Shown piece after piece: positions 48,650 through 56,341 of a stretch of DNA of 64,000 nucleotides. The position numbers were made by a program, and so were the translations under genes. The stretch comes from Emcibacter sp. (GTDB lineage: Bacteria > Pseudomonadota > Alphaproteobacteria > Sphingomonadales > Emcibacteraceae), in the NCBI GenBank assembly GCA_021741205.1, contig JAIOYI010000006.1, positions 108,902-172,901 on the forward strand. The letters run 5' to 3'. The notes beneath the pieces are model-generated. The model was given only the letters and a program-made list of their open reading frames with translations. It ran no database searches and had not been told where the DNA came from. Numbering within the stretch: the stretch's first letter is position 1; every line of letters starts with the position of its first letter.

Positions 48650-49011
48650 TTATCACCTATTCTGTACCAAATGATCATTAAAACAAATCTTCGTCTCATA
48701 AAAACATTAATACACCGCAAATTACTTTTTAACCGCTGAAAGCATTATTATGCTAACACCACTATTATAAAGGGTATTTATATATAACTGTAATATATTT
48801 TAATATAAATGACGAGAGTATCACATAGATTATAATACATAAAATCACAGAATCCTCCGTAGGATCGGCGATTGTATGGGCGCCTGACAAGACACACAGC
48901 TTGTTATAGGTATCCATACAGCTGATTTTTTTCAATGACCTCTTAAATGATAAAAGCTAATCTTTACAATAAGGCACGAATGATCAATACTTATTGAAAA
49001 CGAGGTAACTG
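48650..49011. other. 362-bp intergenic region between hydrolase and LytS-like kinase
   Basis: No coding frame of note. It holds the divergent promoters and a compact structured element at 48852-48932, listed separately as a possible small RNA. The outer parts are AT-rich and otherwise featureless. GGCACGAATGATC at 48973 was checked as a sigma-54 site and lacks the -12 TTGC. Confidence 0.6.
48843..48932 (+). ncRNA. Candidate small RNA or 5' leader with two hairpins and T7 end
   Basis: A TATAAT at 48831-48836 could start a ~90-nt RNA. Its first hairpin is ATCCT / AGGAT (48852-48865) with a CCGT tetraloop, presenting an anti-Shine-Dalgarno-like CUCC. The second is nested: TGTATGG (48873-48879) with CCATACA (48914-48920), and inside it ACAAG (48887-48891) with CTTGT (48900-48904). 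T7 follows at 48926-48932, as in a rho-independent terminator. No good -35 box was found. It could equally be an attenuator of the kinase gene 80 bp downstream. Confidence 0.35.
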
Positions 49012-50112
49012 TTGGACAAAAAACTCAAAAATCTTATTGAACATAAAGAAAAACTATTTTGGAGCCTGCAAATTCTTGGTTGGATAGCCTATTGTGCTGC
49101 CAGAACCCTTAATGCCTACGCTCTTGGTGAAAAACCAGAATTCATTTATGCTGTAATGATGGGAGTTATAGGAGGCTTTTGGATTACCATTGGTCTTCGC
49201 CATATTTACCATTTCTTGCGATTTAGCAAACTATCTCCTCTCATATTACTAGGTTCAATCATTATTTGCATAGGTATTAGCTCTATGCTTTTTTCCTTTA
49301 TTGAGGTTTGGTCAATGAAGCAATTATATGATCCTGATTGGACGATGAAAGAACTGGGATTTTTATACCGCACCCTCTATGACACCTTTGTTTTAATGGC
49401 ATGGACGGGATTATATTTTGTCATAAATTATCATTTTCAATTACAGCAGCAAAAAGAAATGTACCTGGCCGCCACGGCCCAAGCCCATCAGGCTCAGCTT
49501 AAAATGTTACGTTATCAATTAAATCCCCATTTTCTATTTAATACCCTTAATGCTATATCAACACTTGTTTTGGACAAACAGTCTAAAGAAGCCAACAGTA
49601 TGTTGACCAAATTAAGTGCCTTTTTACGGTTTAGCCTTGTCAGTCAACCCATGCAAAAAACTACATTAGAAGAAGAATTATATGCTTTGTCTCTTTACCT
49701 TGATATTGAACGGGTACGATTTCAAGAACGGTTAAAAATTATTATTGATGTGACAGACAAGGCTAAAGAAGCATTAATACCAAGCCTATTGCTGCAGCCT
49801 CTTGTAGAAAACTCAATTAAATACGCCATTAACCAGAAGATTGACGGCGGAACAATTACAATTAAGGCTACCATAAAGAATAAAAAACTAGATATTATTC
49901 TATCCGACGATGGACCTGGTTTTGATGCCATAGACTCTAAAGAGATAAGTAAAAATTCAAGTGGCCTGGGCATTGCAAATACCAAGGCAAGACTTCTCGA
50001 ACTTTATCCAATAGACAGCAGTTTTGATATTATAAGTCAAAAATCAAATGGTGTGACCATTCATATTACATTACCTTGTGAATTCCAAAACAATCAAAAT
50101 ACAAACGCTTAA
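49012..50112 (+). CDS. LytS-type sensor histidine kinase
   Basis: Membrane sensor kinase of the LytS/YpdA-like class (His_kinase, PF06580). The start is TTG 49012 with GAGGT 5 nt before it; no nearby ATG fits. The 366-residue product has four hydrophobic segments (about 17-34, 41-60, 74-95, 120-142). The H-box QLNPHFLFNTLNA follows with His173, then a GHKL ATPase with LQPLVENSIKYAI, SDDGPGF and GLGIANTKARL. It is 18 bp before a LytTR response regulator and forms a pair with it. The sensed signal is unknown. Confidence 0.93.
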   Translation: MDKKLKNLIEHKEKLFWSLQILGWIAYCAARTLNAYALGEKPEFIYAVMMGVIGGFWITIGLRHIYHFLRFSKLSPLILLGSIIICIGISSMLFSFIEVWSMKQLYDPDWTMKELGFLYRTLYDTFVLMAWTGLYFVINYHFQLQQQKEMYLAATAQAHQAQLKMLRYQLNPHFLFNTLNAISTLVLDKQSKEANSMLTKLSAFLRFSLVSQPMQKTTLEEELYALSLYLDIERVRFQERLKIIIDVTDKAKEALIPSLLLQPLVENSIKYAINQKIDGGTITIKATIKNKKLDIILSDDGPGFDAIDSKEISKNSSGLGIANTKARLLELYPIDSSFDIISQKSNGVTIHITLPCEFQNNQNTNA

Positions 50113-50130
50113 AAGGGGGAAAATGATAAC

Positions 50131-50946
50131 ATGATGACAAAAAAAATTAGAACACTACTTGTTGATGATGAACCTTTGGCCTTGCGTGGCTTGGAATTGC
50201 GCCTGAAAGAACATAACGATATTGACATTATCGGAAGTTGTTCCAATGGAAGGGATGCCATCAAAAAAATACGAGCCGAACGGCCTGCGTTGGTTTTTCT
50301 TGATATTCAAATGCCTGGAATTGATGGTTTTTCGGTCATAAAAGCACTTGCTAAGGAAGAATTACCCTTAATTATTTTTGCAACCGCATTTGATCAATTT
50401 GCCATTAAGGCATTTGAAGCCCATGCTCAGGATTATCTCTTAAAACCCATTGATGAAGCCCGCCTGCAAGAATCTCTTATTAAGATAAGAACACTTATTC
50501 AGGAAAGAATTACAATTGAGCAAAATGCAAAACTCATCGACTTAATTCGATCTATGGATAACCCTCCTACACTTGCCCTATCGGAAATAATCAATTCACA
50601 GGATCTGTTGAATGAAAACCATTATGAACAACATCTAAATATTAAAGATAGAGGACAGATAAATATTGTTCCTGTAGACAAGATTCAATGGATTGATGCG
50701 GCAGGTGACTATATGTGCCTCCATACAGAAGATAAAACTCATATTTTAAGGGAAACCATGAAAAATATGGAAAAAAGGCTAAATCCTGAGCTATTCCAGA
50801 GAGTCCATAGATCAACAATTGTTAATATTTCGAAAATAAAAGAATTAAAGCCCGTCAGTGGAGGTAAATATCGATTGATCCTAGAAGGGGGTAGCGAATT
50901 ATTTGTCAGCCGCAACTACCGGGACATTTTGGCAAAATTTCTTTAA
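50131..50946 (+). CDS. LytTR-family response regulator transcription factor
   Basis: Partner of the LytS-like kinase. The 271-residue protein has a receiver domain (about 5-125) with the phospho-acceptor Asp58 in LVFLDIQMPGIDGF and the Lys in YLLKPIDEARL. A LytTR DNA-binding domain (about 165-270) contains GDYMCLHTED, FQRVHRSTIVNISKI and LFVSRNYRD. LytTR regulators bind paired direct repeats. None was convincingly seen in the kinase upstream gap, so targets remain open. ATG 50134 is an equally possible start. Confidence 0.95.
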   Translation: MMTKKIRTLLVDDEPLALRGLELRLKEHNDIDIIGSCSNGRDAIKKIRAERPALVFLDIQMPGIDGFSVIKALAKEELPLIIFATAFDQFAIKAFEAHAQDYLLKPIDEARLQESLIKIRTLIQERITIEQNAKLIDLIRSMDNPPTLALSEIINSQDLLNENHYEQHLNIKDRGQINIVPVDKIQWIDAAGDYMCLHTEDKTHILRETMKNMEKRLNPELFQRVHRSTIVNISKIKELKPVSGGKYRLILEGGSELFVSRNYRDILAKFL

Positions 50947-50965
50947 CCAAATTTCCAAAAATATA

Positions 50966-52549
50966 TTACATATCTGGCAGCTTACCGAGCTTATCATTAT
51001 TATTCTTTTTCAATTCCATTACGGCCATTTTAAGCTTGTCTCGCTTTGCGGTATCAGGAACATTGGTATTTTTCTGGGCAAGGCTTAATATACCGTCCAA
51101 TTCCTTTGACAGAGCAGTAAATTTCTCCAATAATTTACCAGATGCATTTGAAATAGTACCCAAATCCTTTGCACTATTATGTAAATCTCTTAAAATACTG
51201 TCCTTATTGCTTTCCGCTTTTTCAATTATTGTCTGTTTATCCGCAAGATTTTTAAGGCTCGTTTCCATAAATTTAGCCAATTGACCATATGTTTTATCCA
51301 CTTCTGTTGCAAAAGAGGATATTAGTTTTTCTGTTGCCTGCTGGCTTGCTTTCTCGCTATTATTTAATATTTTCTGCATCTCGGTAAGATGTTTGGCTAT
51401 GCTACCTGCTTGCTTATCCATATGTTTGGAGAATAAAGTTCCTGAATCAATCAATTGTTTCTTCATCTGATCTGCAGAATTCGCCGTATCCTTTAGAACC
51501 TGATTCACAGATTTCATGTCCATGGACAAATTTTTGTCTATATTGCTTATAAAATAGCTCAAAGTATCAGACAAAATTTTATCCAGTTTGCTTTCCTGTT
51601 CTTCAGCCAATGCCTTAACAGCCTTTGCAATTTCCTTCATAGGTTTGTCTAGGCAGTTTTGCAGTACTGTTTCAAGATTTTCTTTATCTGAATTACTCAT
51701 AACTTGCTGTTTCAGAATATGAATATCCTGTTGCCAGTTACTTTGACCAAATAAACCGTTGATCCTTTTGGCCAAAATATTAACCATTTGAGATAAGATA
51801 AGTTCAATAGAATGAACAAAACCCGAGATATAGAGAGATGAAATTAAGCAAAGTAGAAAAGCCCATAATCCTGGATAAAGTGCCGAAATAAGGGGCGTTT
51901 CGTGCGGTGTATCTAATGAAGCATAGGACATGATTGATAAAAATATGCAAATCACGCCCATGCTGGCAATGATACGTGCTAAAATATGAAAGAATCCTAG
52001 CATCAGATTTTCGACGACCAAGTTTTCACGATTAAAAAATTCTTCTGCGGAAAGTTTTGCATAAACAGGAGAAATGACAATAGCCTCTCCTCCTTTATTT
52101 TGAGATGCTTTTCTTATGATACGCATATTTTTAAGAGTTTCAGGTGGAACAGTCTCCTCTGGACCTTGCACAAGATATGCCGCATAAGACAAAGCATTTT
52201 TTTCAATAAACCCGAGTTCCTTCATAGTAGCCAGAAATTTATTCTTATCTGTACGGCTTATGGGATTACTAAAATTTGGTAATATTGATATTCTGTTATT
52301 GGCCAAATTAATATAGAACCAAACATAAAGGGTAGGAATAACAAGATATAATGTAAAAAATATTACACCGAAAAAACTGAGCATGCCAGCTAAAGAAACC
52401 AACGGATTATTTTGAAGAGCAGGAAGGACATTTATGGAGAAGCTATCTAAAAATAATATTTCCGAAAATTTCATCATTGTCGGATAAAAAAGATAGACCA
52501 ACACTGCTGAAAATAGACCTAAAATAAGAAATAATATTTTTTTCGACAC
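50966..52549 (-). CDS. MotA/ZorA-like membrane protein with coiled-coil tail, unidentified
   Basis: No confident family match. The 527-residue product has four hydrophobic segments in two pairs, about 4-23 and 50-78, then about 187-212 and 220-245, with a ~110-residue cytosolic stretch between the pairs. After the fourth segment, about 265-527 is predicted coiled coil, rich in Lys, Glu, Asn, Ser and Leu. This topology resembles MotA/ExbB proteins and the ZorA subunit of the Zorya defence system. No MotB, ZorB or OmpA-like partner lies beside it. It is flanked by the convergent LytTR gene and a divergent glycosyltransferase gene. Confidence 0.5.
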   Translation of the reverse strand: MSKKILFLILGLFSAVLVYLFYPTMMKFSEILFLDSFSINVLPALQNNPLVSLAGMLSFFGVIFFTLYLVIPTLYVWFYINLANNRISILPNFSNPISRTDKNKFLATMKELGFIEKNALSYAAYLVQGPEETVPPETLKNMRIIRKASQNKGGEAIVISPVYAKLSAEEFFNRENLVVENLMLGFFHILARIIASMGVICIFLSIMSYASLDTPHETPLISALYPGLWAFLLCLISSLYISGFVHSIELILSQMVNILAKRINGLFGQSNWQQDIHILKQQVMSNSDKENLETVLQNCLDKPMKEIAKAVKALAEEQESKLDKILSDTLSYFISNIDKNLSMDMKSVNQVLKDTANSADQMKKQLIDSGTLFSKHMDKQAGSIAKHLTEMQKILNNSEKASQQATEKLISSFATEVDKTYGQLAKFMETSLKNLADKQTIIEKAESNKDSILRDLHNSAKDLGTISNASGKLLEKFTALSKELDGILSLAQKNTNVPDTAKRDKLKMAVMELKKNNNDKLGKLPDM

Positions 52550-52694
52550 AATCCGTACCCCTATTCATTAATTCTCTATAAATTTATGAGAAATAACTTA
52601 TCATCACATTTCTTTGATTAATCAATAAACTTCATTTATTTTAACAAATTAAAGATATTATACCACTTCATACAGTCACAATTGTAAAAGAAAA

Positions 52695-53846
52695 ATGATA
52701 AAATCAGAAAATATGACTAAAAAAATGGATATTCCTCATATATTTCACGTAATACCCTCTTTTTCCCATGGTGGCGTTCCCATACGCATTTCCTATTTAA
52801 TGAATCACTTTGGAAAAAAAGCCCGTCATTCAATATTGGCGACCAATGGTGATTATGCCTGTTCTTCACGATTGAGCGACAGTGTTGATTATAGCATTCC
52901 AGACATAAAAAATGCGGCTCATGGTAATATTTTAAGCCGTATCTTGCAATATCGTAAAATACTTCATCATCTAAAACCTGACCTTCTTTTAACCTATAAC
53001 TGGGGTTCAACGGAATGGGCGCTTGCCCATAGTTTTAAGCCCACATGCCGTCACTTTCACCTAGAAAGTGGTTTTGGACCAGAAGAAGCGGAAAGCACCC
53101 TGCCCCGCCGTAATTTATTTCGCCGTATTGCCCTCAGAAACATTGACGGCATCGTTGTCCCCTCACAAACATTGGTTAATATTTGCAAATCGGATTGGAA
53201 AATTCCAGAGTCTAAAATCCATTATATTCCTAATGGGGTTGATTGCGATTTGTATGCATCTCCTCCACAGGCAGACATAATTCAAGGATTTAAAAAACAA
53301 AAAGACGTCATTGTCATTGGCACCATGACGCCACTTAGGCCAGAAAAGAATTTAACCCGTCTTATTAATGCCTTTCATGATCTGGCTCAGACCACTCCTG
53401 ATAAGAAATTCAACCTGATCATTATGGGGGAAGGTAACGAACGTCATAAACTTGAAAGTCTTATTGCTCACTACGGATTAACAGACAATGTATATTTGCC
53501 GGGACATATTGATGATCCTGCCCGCGCCCTTGGGTTATTAGATATCTATGCCATTTCATCAGATACCGAACAAATGCCAAACTCCCTTAATCAGGCCATG
53601 GCTGCAAGCCTGCCCATTGTAGGACTTGATGTTGGTGACGTTAAATTCATGATGTCCAAAGACAACAAACCCTTCATTGTTGCAAAGGGTGATGATACAG
53701 CCTTTGCAGAGGCTCTAAAGAAGCTTGCTGCTGATCAGAATTTAAGAAAAAAAATTGGAGAGATCAACAAATATCATGTCAATGAACATTTCGATCAGAA
53801 ACATATGTTTGCAGCCTATGCCAAAATCTGGCAAGTGGATAATTAA
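52695..53846 (+). CDS. Family 4 glycosyltransferase
   Basis: GT-B fold retaining glycosyltransferase of 383 residues. The N-terminal half has HVIPSFSHGGVPIRISYL, a typical acceptor-side glycine loop. The C-terminal GT4 half has IHYIPNGVDCDLY, IGTMTPLRPEKNLTRLINAF, LPGHIDDPARALGLLDIYAISSDTEQMPNSLNQAMA with the nucleotide-sugar Glu, and PIVGLDVGDVK. ATG 52695 is used; ATG 52713 is also possible. It converges with the minus-strand exosortase-linked glycosyltransferases, ending 3 bp from the next gene. It probably contributes to the same exopolysaccharide, though sugar specificity is unknown. Confidence 0.88.
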   Translation: MIKSENMTKKMDIPHIFHVIPSFSHGGVPIRISYLMNHFGKKARHSILATNGDYACSSRLSDSVDYSIPDIKNAAHGNILSRILQYRKILHHLKPDLLLTYNWGSTEWALAHSFKPTCRHFHLESGFGPEEAESTLPRRNLFRRIALRNIDGIVVPSQTLVNICKSDWKIPESKIHYIPNGVDCDLYASPPQADIIQGFKKQKDVIVIGTMTPLRPEKNLTRLINAFHDLAQTTPDKKFNLIIMGEGNERHKLESLIAHYGLTDNVYLPGHIDDPARALGLLDIYAISSDTEQMPNSLNQAMAASLPIVGLDVGDVKFMMSKDNKPFIVAKGDDTAFAEALKKLAADQNLRKKIGEINKYHVNEHFDQKHMFAAYAKIWQVDN

Positions 53847-53849
53847 TCG

Positions 53850-55055
53850 TTATTTTCTTATAATACGTTCGAAAACGGCGGGATAATTGGCAATACTGTT
53901 TTTCCAATTGCGTATGTCTTCAACATATTTTCTGCCCTCCCTTATAATAGACGGCCATCTTTCTCGATTTTTCAGTAATTCGATTATGGTACGAGCAAGA
54001 TTGATGGGGTTATCTGGTTTAAAAAGAATACCCGTTTTACCGTCTTCGATCAGTTCATTATGACCACCGATGTCTGAGGCGGCCACCAATTTATGCTGTG
54101 CCATTGCCTCCAAAGGTTTTAAGGGGGTTACAAGGTCTGTGAGGCGCATTTTCTTGCGGGGATAAACAAAAACATCCACTTGGTTATAATAATCCTGTAT
54201 TTTATTATGGGGAACCCGTCCTGTGAACATCACATATTTTTCAATGTTCAAAGCTTTAGTACGTTCTTTCAGATTTTGATCCTCTGGCCCGCCGCCCACA
54301 AGCAAAAGCCTTACATTAGGCACTTCGCGTATAATGGTAGGCATGCTATCGAGCAGAATATCTAATCCCTCATAATCATAAAATGAGCCAATAAAACCGA
54401 GCGTAATCGCATCATTCAGACCCAATTTCATCTTTAACTCAGCATTTGGCTCAGAGGGACCCGAGAATGCACCAATATCAACCGCATTGGGGATAAGCGT
54501 AATTTTATCAGCCGCAATGCCGCGTGATACCAAATCCTGTTTTAGACCATCACAAATAACCGTTACCGCATCTGCCATTTTGGCGGTCTTTGTCTCCAAT
54601 GCTTTGGATATTCGGTAACGCAAATCACCCTCTTTACAGGTTCCGTGACTAACAGCCGCATCTTCCCAAAAGGCTCTTATTTCATAAAGAACAGGAATGT
54701 TAAATTCTTTACCGATCTCAACAGCGGCCATTCCATTCAGAACAGGTGAATGCGCCTGTATAATATCCACCTTTTCTGTCTTTAATATTTCACGAAGACG
54801 ATTTCTAAGGCTTCGCACAACTTCATATTGGTTTATTATGGGAATTTTGCTGAATAATTTATTATAAGATGTTGTTCTGTAAAATTTCAGCCCCTCAACT
54901 ATCTCCTCCGATGATTTTGGATCGAGATGTTTTATGCTTGTCACATGCAAAGTTTCATACCCAAGCGCTCTTTGTTCGGATAATATCTGATAACTGCGGA
55001 AGGTATAACCGCTATGAAGTGGTATTGAATGATCAAAGACATGCAATATACGCAT
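53850..55055 (-). CDS. Exosortase-system-associated glycosyltransferase (TIGR04063-like)
   Basis: Family 4 glycosyltransferase of the group that travels with exosortase A (PEP-CTERM/XrtA). The start ATG 55055 gives MRILHVFDHSIPLHSGYTFRS, the characteristic opening of the Daro_2409-type family, and 401 residues. A longer frame to 55097 would run into the upstream gene's stop. The body has AHSPVLNGMAAVEIGKEFNIPVLYEIRAFWEDAAVSHGT, TLIPNAVD, LGFIGSFYDYEGLDILL and VTPLKPLEAMAQHKLVAASDIGGH. It lies 19 bp after the TIGR03087-like gene on the same strand. Its sugar substrate is unknown. Confidence 0.88.
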   Translation of the reverse strand: MRILHVFDHSIPLHSGYTFRSYQILSEQRALGYETLHVTSIKHLDPKSSEEIVEGLKFYRTTSYNKLFSKIPIINQYEVVRSLRNRLREILKTEKVDIIQAHSPVLNGMAAVEIGKEFNIPVLYEIRAFWEDAAVSHGTCKEGDLRYRISKALETKTAKMADAVTVICDGLKQDLVSRGIAADKITLIPNAVDIGAFSGPSEPNAELKMKLGLNDAITLGFIGSFYDYEGLDILLDSMPTIIREVPNVRLLLVGGGPEDQNLKERTKALNIEKYVMFTGRVPHNKIQDYYNQVDVFVYPRKKMRLTDLVTPLKPLEAMAQHKLVAASDIGGHNELIEDGKTGILFKPDNPINLARTIIELLKNRERWPSIIREGRKYVEDIRNWKNSIANYPAVFERIIRK

Positions 55056-55074
55056 TATATATACTCTTTTTTCG

Positions 55075-56280
55075 TTATTTTTTAGCCTTTTGGGCAATGG
55101 TTAAACATCTTTTTATAGCGTCATTAAATAATGTCATGGCTCTTGGCCAATTATGATGCGTTGTCACCCGATCACGCCCAGCCTTTGCCAGACGATCGCG
55201 TTCATCTTCATCGTCAAATAGTTTTGTGATATGGGATACATATTCATCCGCCGTAGTTGCTGCGAGAATGTGTTCGCCAATAACAGCATCAACGCCACGA
55301 GCTGCCGTGCGACTGCTGATGACGGGCACGCCCATCGCCATACCTTCTAATATTTTATTTTGGGTTCCCCGTGCTATTTCAAGCGGAGTGACCATAACTG
55401 CAGATTTCTGTACATAGGGGCGAATGTCATCAACCGTACCCGTGACCGTAACGGCCCTTTGTTTATTCAGTGCCATAATATTGGCCGGCGGTGCGGCACC
55501 TATGACCGTAAAAGTAACATCTGGATATTTGTCTAAAAGTTTTGGCAGCACTTTCTCGCAAAAGGACAATACACATTCTTCGTTAGGATAATAATCCATT
55601 CGTCCAACAAAACTTATACTGTGACGGACATAATCCATATTGCTTGGCGTAAAGAAATTAAAATCTACCCCATTTGGAAAAAAACCCGTTGCAACGCCTG
55701 TTTCATATTTTTCTAGCGTATCAACCTCAAAATCCGTAGCACAGGTACAAAGGTCAAATTCTTGACATAATGACTTTTCCGTCTTTTCAAGTTTGATCCC
55801 CTCTAAATGATAACCCAAACTAATAGGCCAAGGCTTAAATTTGGAGAATGCGAGCCATTTCTGGCTATCCATATCACAAAAATCCAACAATTTTGGTATG
55901 TTGTTAACATGAGAAACATATTGAGCGGCTGTTGAACTGAAGACGACTATCAAATCAAATTTTTTACTTTTCAAAAGTTGATTGACTTTTTTTTGCAATT
56001 GAGATGAATAGAAAAAACCCATTGAAGAAGGCTCAGTTGTCAAAAGCCGAAGCCCCATTCTGATAACCTGAAAATAATTTTTCACCACACATAAAATATA
56101 ATCGTCACAATAATCTTTTATACCATGACAATCATCCGCCTCCTGCTGTGATCTGGCAAGAGACGCTACAGTCACTTTATGCCCCGCTTCATGAAGATAT
56201 TTAACCATATTAAATGATCTAATTTTATCCCCACGTGTTGGAGGGTAAGGAAAACGGTGACTAAGAAATAATATTTCCAA
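55075..56280 (-). CDS. TIGR03087-like PEP-CTERM/XrtA system glycosyltransferase
   Basis: Glycosyltransferase of 401 residues belonging to the exosortase-linked stp1 group. The opening MEILFLSHRFPYPPTRGDKIRSFN is diagnostic. It continues with LLDFCDMDSQKWLAF, LCTCATDFEVDTL, GFFPNGVDFNFF and ISFVGRMDYYPNEECVLSF. MVTPLEIARGTQNKILEGMAMGVPVI, the nucleotide-sugar site, follows. It lies 61 bp after prsT and 19 bp before the second GT4 gene, in one minus-strand series. It likely adds sugars in exopolysaccharide assembly on the inner face of the membrane. Confidence 0.93.
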   Translation of the reverse strand: MEILFLSHRFPYPPTRGDKIRSFNMVKYLHEAGHKVTVASLARSQQEADDCHGIKDYCDDYILCVVKNYFQVIRMGLRLLTTEPSSMGFFYSSQLQKKVNQLLKSKKFDLIVVFSSTAAQYVSHVNNIPKLLDFCDMDSQKWLAFSKFKPWPISLGYHLEGIKLEKTEKSLCQEFDLCTCATDFEVDTLEKYETGVATGFFPNGVDFNFFTPSNMDYVRHSISFVGRMDYYPNEECVLSFCEKVLPKLLDKYPDVTFTVIGAAPPANIMALNKQRAVTVTGTVDDIRPYVQKSAVMVTPLEIARGTQNKILEGMAMGVPVISSRTAARGVDAVIGEHILAATTADEYVSHITKLFDDEDERDRLAKAGRDRVTTHHNWPRAMTLFNDAIKRCLTIAQKAKK

Positions 56281-56341
56281 TGAAAAATACCCACATACTT
56301 ATAAAAACACAATCAACCACATATAGAAAATTATTGTGAAA

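Noticed and set aside
48973..48990. GGCACGAATGATC as a second sigma-54 promoter before the LytS-like kinase
   Set aside because: The -12 GC element at the required 10-bp spacing is missing and the -24 flank lacks the T.
53847..53849. Convergent 3-bp gap between two glycosyltransferase genes read as a gene fusion or frameshift
   Set aside because: The genes are on opposite strands, both have complete GT4 domains and normal lengths, so they are simply tail to tail.
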